Source of the DNA: Cyanoderma ruficeps | Lineage: Eukaryota > Chordata > Aves > Passeriformes > Timaliidae | Length of the DNA: 64,000 nt | NCBI GenBank assembly: GCA_008694505.1 | Contig: VZDJ01007753.1 | Coordinates: 21,758,696 to 21,822,695, forward strand | Direction of reading: 5' to 3' | Shown here: piece after piece, positions 49,951 through 62,057 of the stretch | Layout of the letters: the number at the start of each line of letters is the position of its first letter | Numbering within the stretch: position 1 is the stretch's first letter | Translations under genes and position numbers: made by a program | The notes under the pieces: generated by a model | The model's input: the letters and a program-made list of their open reading frames with translations, nothing else | Database searches by the model: none | Told to the model about the DNA's origin: nothing

Positions 49951-51104
49951 CCACATGATCAACTGCCCCAAATCATCTCTTCCAGATTTCAGCAACAATT
50001 CACCTGTGTTGTTTCATTTCTTAGATATGGGATTACCATAATTTGATATTTTCCAAGAAGTAAATAGGGTTGATGCATTATGGTTATACATAACACCTAT
50101 CAGATTTTACTTTTTAAGGAGGTCTATCAGCACCAACCTGAGGCAGTTCCCCCTCTGTCTAAGTCTCCCAGATTACACACAGTTTTAAATAATCCTCTAA
50201 ATATCTCACTTGATTTTCCCTCCCTATTATCAATAAAATATTTCTCTATTTTGCCTTTTCATACTTCTGAGCTGGATGCAGTTGTTTCTAGTTATACATT
50301 GGCAGTCACACTTGTTTTTCTCTCTTACCTCCTTCTTGACTACCGCAAGAAATTATCAACAACACATAAAAAAATTTAATCCTTGTCATTCCATCTATTG
50401 CAGAAAAATGTGCCATGCTGGATTTGATTAGTAAAGTTCTTAAGACCTATCTTACATTCATAGCATCAATTTCTTTTAGAGGAAGAACTACAGAGAGTTA
50501 TGTGCAATCAGAGGTACAATATCATTAAACATTTTTCACAGAAGGAGCCTTGTGCATAGATACATTCCTTGGCACCATCCATACTTCCAAAGCACTCTAT
50601 CCTTACTCCTTCATCAACATTTCTCTTCAGCCACAGTTTCTCCTCAGAAAATTCCTGAAGAACTTGAAAGCTCCACTTTTTTCTCAAACTGGCATAGTTG
50701 GATCACTTCTTATATTTTTTCCTATATTCTTGACTTCTTCCATAAGCACATAAACCCCAGTAGTAATCATGGTTTCTCAGTATTGGTCAAGTGCAACGTG
50801 CCAGCAAAGGCAAGTGCAAATTTCTGCTTTTTAACAAATGAAAAAAATTTTTATTAAACAGAAAATACTTTGAAGAAAATAGACACAGCAATATTTAAGA
50901 TATTAAAACATCAGAAATACTTCCCAATTTACTTTAAAGCTGAAAATTTTCATTGTGTTTATTTCCCCCCTCTCAGTTGTTACTCATAGACCTAAACTCA
51001 CCATTCACTCTAGATTAAATACTTGTTCTGATGATAACTGTTTGATGTCACAATCCAAATCCCAGAATTGTTAGGATATGTTTAGAGCAACATAACAATA
51101 TGGA

Positions 51105-51127
51105 TTCAGCAGCCAAAAGCTGCTGAA
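51105..51127. repeat. Perfect 9-bp stem hairpin
   Basis: TTCAGCAGC (51105-51113) and GCTGCTGAA (51119-51127) flank a CAAAA loop. It is at chance expectation for the window. Confidence 0.5.
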
Positions 51128-54100
51128 GAGCTTCAAATCTAATGACACACAATTTATAAGAAGAAATTATTTCTTCTACCAGACTCATTGAATGTGGCTG
51201 TTGAAAGCAAATGAACCTTCAGCTGGAGATACCATCCTTCTGATTCTTCTCTGCCTTAAAGCCTTTTTTTTGCAACCATGTTTATTAAATATTTTACTTT
51301 TCGCTATAATCTTTACTCTCTCTGTAATATCAAGGCTACACCAATATTACTGATTTTAGCTTAGGTGATTGAATTTGCTATGGTGGAAATGTAATACTTG
51401 GAAACTACATTCCAGATTTTTCAGATACTACATGCGCATCATTATTAATTTTTCAGTGTTTGGAAAGTTGCTGTTTATTACACTTGAATAATATGATACC
51501 TAGTAACTGAGTATTCTAGAAGAATTCTTAATTGGAAAAGATATATTAGACTCCATTCTTCCAGCAATACTGGGGAAGGCATTCAGAATATCAACCTTGA
51601 TTTTTTGAGAGTATCCACTTCTGATTCTTGCAGCATTGTAGCTTACTGTCTCCTGCTTTGCTGAGATGATGTTATATACTGCTTCCCCACTTGGGAAAAC
51701 TGTTACATACTGAAAAAAGCAGCATTTATTTACCTGTCCCCTAGGCGCCAGCAATTTCCATAGCACCTCTTACAGCACAGCATCATACCTGCTGGGATGA
51801 GGTGGAATGTTGTCATACAGCTGAAAGAGAGCTGGCAACTAGTAGCAGCCATGTAGACCAAAAATATATTTTAAAATTACACAGAGAAGATTTTGCCAAC
51901 TGGTACATCTTGCAAGAAACTTTTATTTATGATACTCTCTTAAAAAATCTATGGGCTGGTTTTATCAGTTATTTGTCAGTTAGAAAAGACTTGAGAGATC
52001 CTGTGAACAACTTTTCTCTTATTAAATTTGTTTTGTTGTAAAAAAAAAGATAGCCTCCAGCTGTAACATTTGGTTCTCACCTCTTGAATAAACCATGAAC
52101 AGCACTTTAATCAAGGCTTTTGGTCTGGTCCACTGTAAAGGAAGGGGAACTGCAAATTTTCTCATTCTCCAGTTCAGTTTCTGAATCTGATCCTCAGTAA
52201 AGTATAGCAACATGTGAATTGAACTAATTGTTATTTTTTGTGGCTAGAAAATGATGTGTGAAAGCTACTGGTATTAAGCCACTGTGCAGAAGAGGAGAGT
52301 AAGACTGGACTGAAGTGAAAAGAAAAAAACCCAAAAATTGAGAATTTATTTTAGCACCAAAATTGAAACTAAATTTTGAGTTTAAAAAGGAAAAGAAAAT
52401 CCTGTTCAGCTTGAAAGGTAGCAGTCAAAGGGAGAAAACAATGCAAGCCACCAGCTGGGATGGAGCTGGCAGCCACCTGCCTGCTCCTGCCCACAGCGCT
52501 TGCTCCACCATCCTGGCCCCTTAGAGCTGGCTGCTGACATACACATGAGAAAAGGGTGATTGGAAGAACAGAAGCTGTAGACCCAGGGGCTCCCACAGCT
52601 AACGAAGGTGGGGACTGTGGACAAGAGTGATGGGATTCTGTTTTCTGCCCTGTGAATGTATCCAAGGAGGTGGTTTTCTTATCCAAGCCCATTTTGTACG
52701 CTGAGCATAAATCTGGTGTGGAAGTGTTTTTTTAGTAAGTAAATTATGAATTAAAATGCTTTTAACCTTCCTGGGAGTAGAGTAGCCTACACTTTGTCTG
52801 CTTGTCAAATACCATGGCTGTTATTACTAATCCAAAAATAATCTAAAATACCCTTTCCAGGATTAACTACTCAGTGCCAGAAATTTCTATTTCTTGTGGA
52901 TGAAGTGATATTCCAACTGATCGGTGGCATAGTAGATAAAATGAAGGAAAGGGTATGTTTACACAGCAGCTTGATGACCTCTTCATCAGTCCTTGGAAAG
53001 CCTTATAGGATCAGATTGCTCTAGGCTAGATGCATTGCCTTTTTCCCTCTTTGACACGGTTTACATACTCTTTCTTTAATTAGCTGAGTTACACTTGTGT
53101 ATTTCCCTCACGGGGCAGGTGTGCTGGCTTGGTGCCATTCATATGAAAGAGCATTCAAAATGTTTCTGGATAAACTAACATCTGGGCAGGTTTCCACTGA
53201 CCACATGCTTGAGGAGATGCTTTTAAACAATGACTGATAAAGGTTTTCTTTTCATGTTTCTCTATCATGTAGTGGAACAGCACTTAAGTGACTGAATACC
53301 TTTTATAATGTTTAGCACGGAGTAGTTTACAACACTTCATAGGAAATGGAGAAAGCAGCTGATTTAATACTGTAGTCTTGGAGAGTTACCTCAGCATCGT
53401 TTCAGCTTGTTCCTTTACTTTAAAAATGTTGCATTAAGTGTGGTAAAGATGCTGTTCCAAAAGATACACAAGAATCAAACACAAAATAATTGCTGTACAG
53501 TCTTCTGCAAAGGCATTTAAATGAAGATAGTTATCACTGCCAGTGTTAACTGCAATGTTTGGAGACTCTCAAGAGAAACTCAGAAAGTATAACTTCAGTT
53601 TTATATTTAGCATGCTTTTCTTAATTTATAGACAGAATTTTTGCACATTTACAGATAAGTATTCAGATTTGTGTTCTTAAAAACCCTTGTTAAAAACCTG
53701 TAAAATTACAATCTATATTGATGTAAATGAAGCCCTCAATTCTTTTGTCAGCTACATACTCGTACTTTTACATGCAAGTTCAAGGGAGTGGTTATTCATT
53801 TACTCCATGGCATCTTGAATAGTCTTTTCTTTTTTTTTCCACAATAAATCTAAACAATATTAAGCCCTGAAAATGTGACCCCATCTTCAATACTCATTTT
53901 TGATCCATCCTGTTCCATCTCTACTTACTCTGTTTCTTCTTAAACTTTTCTGTTACTGCCCTAGGCCTGGAATAATTTCATGACTATGAGGAAGGAGTTT
54001 TAGAACAAGTAATCCTTGAGACAATTTTTCTATTAAATGCCAGACAGATGTCTTGATTAATTAAAATTAACTCTTTCTCAGAGGAGACATTGCTACTTAT

Positions 54101-54148
54101 CATAGTCATTCCTATTGACAGAGGAAGGATAGTTGAGTACTATGATTA

Positions 54149-54286
54149 ATTCCTTTAAATTCCATTTCTGGTACATCTTGATAGGTGACATTGTGTTAGA
54201 ATGAAAGGTCTAGAAGTTAAAAGTGTACATCAAGGAAATAATACAAAATGATTGCACGTGATTAGTACTCTTTCCAGAATTAACAA
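54149..54286 (+). repeat. 138-bp perfect direct repeat, copy 1
   Basis: Every one of 138 bases matches 56333-56470, with no substitution or indel by direct base-by-base comparison. Identity begins at ATTCCTTTAAATTCC and ends at CCAGAATTAACAA. The flanks of the two copies are unrelated. The unit has no poly-A tail, terminal inverted repeats, target-site duplication or similarity to any transposon I know. It is low-copy, AT-rich DNA, not a simple repeat. The copies are 2,184 bp apart start to start. Confidence 0.98.
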
Positions 54287-56332
54287 ATTCTTTTTCTATG
54301 TGTTTACTATATTGAGTGTGGTTTTTTAAACTTTGAAGAAGTGATTTTTTTTCTCTCCTTTTCATAGTTAAATAATCACAGATTGTTTTTGAGATACAAT
54401 ATGATCCATAATATGAGATGTCATTTCAGTAAAGTGTTTCTTCTGTTTGGTCCTCCCAGTGACATAAGGTTTGTTAACTAAGAAACTTACTTGGTCTTAT
54501 GCATGAATTTCCTATGGTAGCTGGAACAATTCCTTCATCAAACTAGAGCTATTTCTGACCTGCTTTATTCTCTCACTGCTTTGGTTTAATTTTTTCTCAC
54601 TTGAATTGCATCTATTACCATTGACCACGGCTGATGTTTTAAGGGTAACAGAATTCAAGTATACCAAACTTTGAAGCAAATATTTTTCTCAACTTCAACA
54701 GTTTTTGTATCTGCCTTTGCCACTCTGGCTTGTTTATCTCAGCTAATGAACAAGTGTCATTGCCCGGAGTGTAAAAAGTAAATATGGGAGAAGATTTTTT
54801 TTTTTCAGTCCTCCATGTGGTAGAAGAAGTCTTGTTCCTAATAACTTGTTTCACATCACTTCATGAGTAAAGAGTAAGCTAAGCAGACAGTACCTGGAAG
54901 ACTGCTTATCTAATTTTTCTCATCTAAAGCAACCAGAGCAAATGTTTGCAGTTGCATGTACAAGACATCAGGTAAGCTTTTGATTTAGAATTTTTTTCAT
55001 GAAGTATGTACCTTCTGCATAATATTCCTCGTTTAAATTTTTTTTATAGACAATTGTTCTCTTATTCCTTCTAACAGCAATACTGGGGGTTTTAGACTTG
55101 AAAGTAAAGAACAATTAGAAGCTTGAATAAGTTGCTGTGTGGGAAGAGGTGCAGCACTAAACTTATACCCTAGGGAAACAAAAATAAAGTTGTGTTAAAA
55201 TGCTTATGTGCTCTCTGGGGGGGGGGTTTTGTTGACTTTAGGAGCCGAATGGTTTAACTATAAGAAGTTGTCACCAGCTGCCTGGGGAAGTAGAACTAGG
55301 CAGAATCTTCAAGCAAATATTCATACCATCCCAACTTTTACACACCTTGTTTACAGTGTCTTGGCTGTGGCATCTCCTCCACTCTCCAGAAGCTCCTGAG
55401 AAGAAAGTTTGTAGGTATCTCCTTTAATACCTTCAGCAAAAATAAAAATAAGAGGTCTTTATACTTCATTTATCCCTTTTTACCCTCTACATGTAATCAG
55501 TCAAATCCATAATCTGTGAAAGGTTTTTGTATGAGCAGAAGCTTGACTCATACACCAGAAAAACCTTTCTCTAAAGGAAGCCTTTAACATATCTAACCCA
55601 ATATTTAAAATATTTAGCAACAGAGGCCAATAAAAATCCATAAAATAAAAATGCATCTGATTCACTGTACTCACTAAAATTTTGGAAAAAAAGCTACAAG
55701 ATATAAGTTCTAAAGTTTTTAACAATCCTTACGGGGCATTTCTTTTAAATCTATAACTTCTTTGATGTATTTCAGATGCTGCTTCAGTTTAATTATACCA
55801 ACAGGAAGATACTTAAGTTGCAGGAAGATATCAATTTGCATTGTCTTTAATTTTTTAAGATGCCATGCTTGACGTGCCAATCAATAGGACCCGGTGTCTG
55901 GTAATCTGAAGTTTATCATATATCATTTAGTACTGACTGTCACCCCATATCCTCAACAGGTTAATGCATTATAGGTGAATTCAGTCATATGGCTATGAAG
56001 ATGAATAGAAACCTATTCCTTCATAGCGCCATATACATATAATGAATAGCCTAATAAATAATTAGAAAAAAATATACTTCACCCCATGTATTTTCCTATA
56101 ATTATGTAATTGTCTTCACACATCTGGGAAACAGGAACCTTTTTTCTATTGTCACAAGTGAGTTACTGCCAATAAGAAAAGATAAAAAATAATTCTAGTA
56201 TTAGCAGATAGATCTTTGCTCTCTAATCTAACTTTTCAAAAGCTACTACAGTAATGCTACTCAGACAATGCCATGGATCCTTCACAGTCAAATACTGGAG
56301 GAAGAGTAGCCAAGCAAGGGTATGGAGCTTCT
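54287..56332. other. Non-coding DNA between the two 138-bp copies
   Basis: About 2 kb of AT-rich DNA without a recognised gene or transposon. It contains a run of ten G (55217-55226) and a micro-exon-like segment at 54930-54971 (described separately). Confidence 0.5.
55217..55226. repeat. G10 homopolymer
   Basis: Ten consecutive G bases, uncommon in this AT-rich DNA and prone to sequencing and replication slippage. It is a single run, so it does not form a standard four-tract G-quadruplex motif. Confidence 0.9.
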
Positions 56333-56470
56333 ATTCCTTTAAATTCCATTTCTGGTACATCTTGATAGGTGACATTGTGTTAGAATGAAAGGTCTAGAAG
56401 TTAAAAGTGTACATCAAGGAAATAATACAAAATGATTGCACGTGATTAGTACTCTTTCCAGAATTAACAA
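56333..56470 (+). repeat. 138-bp perfect direct repeat, copy 2
   Basis: Identical to 54149-54286 over all 138 bases and in the same orientation. Left flank (AGCTTCT) and right flank (TCATTGTAGG) differ from those of copy 1 from the first base beyond the repeat. Which copy is ancestral cannot be told from this sequence. Homologous exchange between the copies would delete 2,184 bp. Confidence 0.98.
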
Positions 56471-57674
56471 TCATTGTAGGAGAGTTGTTATTTCAAGTGA
56501 TGGAAACTGTCAGATGAAGAACCAAACAGGGTACTGCATTATTCTAAATTACCAAGTCAGTGTGGGGGGAGAGAGGACAAGTTGTTCCACACTCCCTCAG
56601 AACACCAGAGTTCACATTGTACCTACTTCCTGTAATGTGAAAATTATGAGAAAATACAAATACAAATGCAAAGCTGGGGGCATACCACCCATGAGGTGTG
56701 GGTGCCTGAAAGTAATGCATGCAGTCAAAAGGAAGTAACTTGGTCAAGCAGGCAGTAAAGGAAAGCAACAGCTCTGAGAAGCATTCATGTTGTTAGGAAA
56801 TGGGGAAAGAGGGAACTCTTGCTGACAGCCACACTGTCTTCCTCTTGCATAGGCAGCAGGATGAAAGACAGTCACAATGCTGAGAGATTTTTCAGGACTC
56901 ACTGAAATTCCAAATCCGACTACCCAACAGACTGACACCTTTTTTATTGCTACTCCATCTTCTTGCCACCTTGTACTATGTACATGCACTGAATCATTCT
57001 CAGGATCTTCAACACATAGCCATTTCCTTCTTCTCCCATGCCCTTTTCCCATCATACAGTCTCCGTCACCAGGTAAGGTATGCCCTCTCAGCTTTTTTCT
57101 AATCTAATTTGTCTCAAAGTGGCAAATAGGAATTAAAAAAAAGTACTTGAAAGCAAGGTTGTGTCATTTTTTGCCAAACATTAATGGAAATTTTGAGCAC
57201 TTTTGTGCCATGTGCATATTGACTAGCTTCCTGCAAAGACCATTCAAAATATCTCTGTCTCAATTAATATGGTCAATAGCTCAGCACAAATGGGAACCTG
57301 GGGTAACGTCTGAGGGATGCTAGATACTGAATACCTATGTGTAATACTGTTTCTTTTCTCCTTGAGACTGCAATTTTCAGATCCATTTTACCAGACTTAC
57401 ATGAAGGCAAAATTCTCATGCTCTGTCTTTTTCAGTGGTCCTTCTTTGCTTACCACATGGCGAAGAATTAGCATTTGAGAGGCTACAGTGGTAAAACATA
57501 CAAGTTTGAAGGTAAAACAAGGCAGAGTCCTTTTGGCAGCTTCCCTGAACTGATATTGAGGCAGAAGAACCAACAGTCTCAAATGAGTAAAAACCATTAT
57601 GAAGTCTCTAGCTTATTATCTGTAACTTTCTCATCTGCTGCCAAATGGTGAGTAACAATAAAGTGACTGGGTCA
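56471..57674. other. Non-coding DNA with an exon-like segment
   Basis: No protein family was recognised. The segment 56853-57072 is flanked by good splice consensus but is closed by stops near its start in all three forward frames (described in the findings). The other open frames are overlapping and anonymous. Confidence 0.4.
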
Positions 57675-57905
57675 GAAACGTTAGCTTGCCATGCTGATTT
57701 GAAGGCATAAGTTTCTCTGAGGTCTCCAGCCTAATGTGTCTAAAAGTGGTAGACTTCGTCATGTGCCCTTGAAGTCACCAGCTCATCAGTATATTGAATA
57801 GCGCAGTGATGTCAAAGCACAGACCTCTCTGGAGAACTGACTCAGGCCTTCTGTCTTGCTGGACTGGTGTCAAAACTTCTGTAGGATCAAGCTGGATGAA
57901 AGCCA
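57675..57905 (-). mobile_element. Degraded CR1 reverse-transcriptase fragment, minus strand
   Basis: On the minus strand, GTTCTCCAGAGAGGTCTGTG (complement of 57814-57833) corresponds to the CR1 reverse-transcriptase GVPQGSVLGP segment. It is followed by CGCTATTCAATATACTGATG (complement of about 57786-57805), matching the LFNIFINDL segment, at the expected spacing. Downstream minus-strand similarity is weak, through a CAGCATGGCAAGCT word where CR1 has its FADDTKL-coding GAYACCAAGCT. Frames are broken and the copy is old. Neither element end is present. It lies on the opposite strand to the CR1 at 60.8 kb. Confidence 0.5.
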
Positions 57906-59593
57906 AGGAATAGGCTCTTGTAGAATTACTGGCACATCCCCTTGAATTTTCTGGGCCTATGTCAAGATAATGACAAGGCCATTCTGTTTCCCTTAGCTTC
58001 TGTGGAGAAGAGTACGTAGTTGGGTATCCATTTTATTATGCAGAAATTGAAACACTGAAAGCAAAAGATTCTCACTCTTTTTCTCCTCTCCAGAGGACCT
58101 CGCACACACCGGAAATGGTACAAGATTTTCAGTATTGACCTAGGTAACTCTCATATCCACGACTGATCGGTTACTTCTGTTAAGATAGAACTAGAAGATC
58201 CCCATATCCCCAGTATTTACGAACTTCTCTAATACCTCCTTTTAGCTGATGGTTTTCTTATTTTTAATGCTTGAAATGAAATGGTAAGAAATCACTACAA
58301 TTGCATTTTTGAATAAGGGAACAATGCCTCACCCAAGGTATTAAAATAAAACGTAAACAATTATTCTTCCCTGAATTAAAAATGAGAAATCTATCTCTGT
58401 CTAACATGTACCCCATGGTCTTTTAAAATGTGAATTTCTTTCCATGTTCTGTGAAACCTGTACTTTGTTATTAAGAAATCACAACATTCTTATCATATCA
58501 TTATTTGAAAAGAGAAGGCTCATATAAGAGACTATAAGCTTTTGATGTACCTAGAATATCTTGAGTTCCTATGAGCTTTCAAGAAGAATATAGGAAAGAC
58601 TCAGATTATAGAGAACAACAAATTATATATATTACAAAAAATCATTTGAAGTGATGCAACAACACCTGTTTCCTGACTTCTATGATTCCAACATAAAATT
58701 GTATTAAAAAATAAAAGAATAATCGTCCCTTTGAGGACAGTACTTAAAGAGGCTGACAACAACACAAAGTGGTTCTTGCGTTGAAAAACTAGCCACTGTT
58801 GAAACTAGGGCTAATATTTAGAAAGTTACCAAAGGTGACCTGAGATTCTGTATGCTTCTGCTTGAAGTGACAGTAGTGAGAGACAGAAAATTCACAGAGA
58901 GTTAGTATATTTATGAACTTATCTATATTATAGTTTTTAAACCATTAAAACACCTATGATGGACTTGTAGGCTTCATACTTTCAAAGATCCAGTCCAAGT
59001 CACTTCTGAAATTAGAATTTATGTTCTTAAGTGATTTGAATGTTTTGAAATGTTTTTCCTTTGATATTCTCTATAGGTTATGCAGACTGTTGACAAAATG
59101 CAATATATATTTTTAGTAGTCTTTGGTATCATTGCCCCATTTCAGTTGAAAGAAATTAAAAATTGTAATATGGATGAATTTACTATGGCTTAGTTTTTAA
59201 CTAAATAAGATGCTTGATTTATATTGTTTGAAATCACATTTGAAAGGATAACAGCTTAACTATATTTAGAAAAATATAGTGCTGTGCTAACAAAGCTAGC
59301 CTCTAGAGCTGATACTTCATCAGCCTGACATATCACTATTAATTTGAATGTGAAACTTTCAGGAAAGAAATAATCCATTAATTTATATATTTTTAATGTG
59401 TTTGTGTTTTATCCATCAATTGTTTTAAGCATGCATTTCCAAGCGGGTTATTTAATAGCTCTTCCTGTGTTTACTGGAGCCAACTCAAGCAAGTTTAGCT
59501 TTTTTGAGAATAACATAGGAAAGAATCAATTTCATTTTTGATTCTGTAGCTCTGTAGACAACCTTATTATATTTAAAATGCTACTTCTATGAG
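57906..59593. other. Unique AT-rich non-coding DNA
   Basis: No gene or repeat was recognised. It becomes strongly AT-rich from about 58900 onward. Confidence 0.45.
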
Positions 59594-59834
59594 TTGTAAA
59601 CCATATTTTCTAATAATTGCTATAGTAGAAGTGTAATTTAGTGTATTTTTACAGGCTTAGTACTTTTTGTTCTATTGTAAACCATATTTCCTGATAATTA
59701 CTATAGATAGACAAATAATTTAGTATATTTTTATAGGGTAGTACATTTTTATATTATGGTAAACCATATTTCCTTATAATTACCAGAGAGAGAAAAATAA
59801 TTTATATTTTTATAGGTTAGTACATTTTTATTAC
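59594..59834. repeat. Three-unit ~81-bp tandem repeat (minisatellite)
   Basis: Three head-to-tail units start at 59594, 59675 and 59757. Each opens with (T)TGTAAACCATATTT or TGGTAAACCATATTT, continues through CTRATAATTRCTATAG-like sequence and a TAATTTAGTRTATTTTTA block, and ends in a TTAGTAC(A)TTTTT block. Unit lengths are 81, 82 and about 78 bp. The units differ by scattered substitutions and small indels, so the array is not recent. No CR1 or SINE similarity was seen in the unit. Confidence 0.85.
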
Positions 59835-60790
59835 TGTACATTTTCTGCAGATTAAGTACTATGTACTTTTTCTTTTTAAAGGAGTCTCATTTCCTCTGTA
59901 ACCATTTTTTATTATTTATATAATTTACAGATGATGACTTCTTAAACTTGTTTTCCCTATTTTGCATTTCGAAGTTTCTATATAAATGTATGTGCTGCTA
60001 ATTTTGAAGGAAGAACAAAGCATCTGTGAGACACTGTAGAAGTTAATGACATTGTTAAAATGATGACAGATTGCTTTAATGGTAGATATGCACTTAATTG
60101 GAGGAAGTATAACAAAATGTGCTATTTCATACTACTAAAAAGAGTCAGTCAGGAGCCATCACCCATTTACTGTCTTGTCTTCCTCCAACTCACAATGCAT
60201 GTACAGTATGATAACTGATAGACATTGCTAGGCATGTATTCATGTACTGTACATTCATTCCGACAACCCATTAAATAGTGTTTGTTAACCTTTAATTCAG
60301 ATGTCTGCAATAAGATAATACAATGTAAAACACAAGTCAATGGAGGGTCGTAAAGCTGTTTCTGCTACAGTTTTTATTAGCCTGTTATTCAGTGTAGAAC
60401 GCAGCTACACCCTGAAGCAAGTCTTACATAAAAGTACAATGTCAATATATTATGATGCAAACTCAACCTATAAAATCAATGACAAGTATTATGTCTGTTG
60501 CTATCAGCTACTAAAATATAGATACTGTTTTTAATGGATGCAGTGGTGCTGGACTCAACATAGTTGTGCCATTAAGCTTAACCCCTTAGGCATGAAGCAC
60601 AGTTACAGGGCTCCTGGACAAGGAATGCTCGCTGTAGGATGCTGCATCAATCAAGACAGACTGACCACAGAATATGTTAGTGTAAATCAGTTTTCAAAGC
60701 ATACTGAAGCAAAACAGAACTCCAATGTGCACCATGGTGTGATTCTCCATAATATTCCACTTAATCTGTAGAAAAAGGGGACTATCTCTC
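59835..60790. other. Unique AT-rich non-coding DNA
   Basis: No gene was recognised. Two adjacent open frames (60340-60534 and 60538-60771) encode nothing familiar. Confidence 0.45.
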
Positions 60791-60794
60791 CCAT

Positions 60795-61610
60795 TATCCA
60801 GGTGTTTGAATCTTGATTAACGATTTGGGTAACTGAATTGAAACTGTGTTTGTGGAATTTGAAAATGGCATTGAGTCAAGGTGGATTTGAGTATTCTGGG
60901 GAATATGGCTAGGATCCAAAGAGACCTTGATAAACTGCAAGAAGGATCTGAAGGCAGTAAAATAAAATTCAGCACAAATAACAGCAAAATACTAAGGGGA
61001 GGTTTCCCCCCTACCCCCACCTAACTGCATAAATAAAAAATTCTGAGAAAACTAGAAGGAATAATGAAACCGGATCCAAGCTGAAAAACAAATAATGATA
61101 TTTTGGAAAAAAAATCAAAAAGCAACACTAATTACAACAACAAACCAAAACAAAACCCAAAAAACCAAACCCAAATATCATCCTGTCATGTACTAATAAA
61201 AGTGCTGCATTTATGACCAGAAGTAATTATTATTCTCTGCAAAGCACAAAAAATTTTGCAACTGGAATTATGTGTCCAATTTTTAGTAGCACAGGGTTAG
61301 GCCTATGGAATAAAGTTTAAAATGGGGTAGAAACATTAGAGAGCAGCAAGCAGAATTAGGGGATGGCATGTGGCACACAAGAGCTGCCAGTACAGGTTGC
61401 AAAGACAGAAAATTATTCTGTAATTGCATAATTTTACAGTAAATATATAAGGAAAACTGTTTTGGCATAAAGAATAATTTAATTAGGATAGGTCAGCTAG
61501 GATTGTGGAAAATGACAAACATTTGTATACATATTCTTGCTCACAGTAGAGGAGAGGCCTAGATATTGCTGAAGATCTGTGTCAATTCAGCATTTCTACG
61601 ATTCTGTGAA
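60795..61610 (+). mobile_element. Old CR1 LINE 3' half, plus strand
   Basis: About 815 bp of a strongly diverged CR1, from the catalytic region of the reverse transcriptase to the 3' terminus. 'TTGATTAACGATTTGGGTAA' (near 60812) matches the INDLG segment. 'GGAATTTGAAAATGGCATTGAG' in two parts (near 60855) matches the KFADDTK region. 'AAAGAGACCTTGATAAACTG' (near 60918) matches the QRDLDKL segment. 'CCAGAAGTAATTATT' (near 61218) and 'AACTGGAATTATGTGTCC' (near 61260) match the REVI and LEYCVQ segments. It ends with TTCTACGATTCTGTG (to about 61608), the CR1 terminus. An A/C-rich tract (61131-61175) interrupts it. Frames are destroyed. Divergence suggests an ancient subfamily. Confidence 0.75.
61131..61175. 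repeat. A/C-rich low-complexity tract inside CR1
   Basis: Almost only A and C, with CAACAAACC and AAAACCC-like units, lying within the old CR1 copy. It probably expanded after insertion. Confidence 0.7.
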
Positions 61611-61828
61611 AACCTCCCTGTGTTGTTTCTATCTGTTAGAACTGTTAAACAAAAGCACTTGAAGAGCAAAAAGAATTAGAGCTCTGTAAAACTAATTTTG
61701 CCAATTTATTTTCCATCGAATGACTGGGTTTTGTATCTAAAGCAATGAAATAACTATTGTCAATGCAGAAGGATTTGATTCAGAATAGGGAAATACCTGA
61801 AGAATATAGTGCTAATGCATGCTACACC

Positions 61829-61844
61829 TTTTTTTTTTTTTTTT
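61829..61844. repeat. Poly-T run
   Basis: Sixteen consecutive T bases. No adjoining retroelement body was recognised. Confidence 0.85.
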
Positions 61845-62034
61845 GTCGTTTCTTCTATATGCAGTGTTTTTGTTGGTGGAAGAAAGTGTGTAATTTCTCA
61901 CAATGATGTAACTATTGGCAGTGCATTCACAGATAGCACAGCTGCTGACTGCTCTCTGTTTCAATTTCATTTTCATATCTCATTGAAGGCAGGGTTGTTT
62001 GCTATATGCCCTGTTTTGAATGGTGCAGAAAGTC

Positions 62035-62057
62035 CATATCATCATCATCATGATATG
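62035..62057. repeat. Palindromic ATC-rich element
   Basis: CATATCAT (62035-62042) and ATGATATG (62050-62057) flank a CATCATC loop, so a short ATC microsatellite is capped by an inverted repeat. Confidence 0.6.

Larger units (their letters stand above)
45816..54148. other. About 8 kb of unique non-coding DNA
   Basis: No gene was recognised. It has several small GC-richer islands (48046-48450, 49640-49950, 52430-52700) in which overlapping open frames up to about 107 codons occur on both strands without family similarity. A perfect hairpin lies at 51105-51127. The words near 49525-49545 (ATAATTCTATGA) resemble a CR1 terminus but lack any CR1 body. Confidence 0.4.

Noticed and set aside
55217..55226. 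G-quadruplex
   Set aside because: A single G10 run without further G tracts nearby does not fit the usual four-tract pattern.
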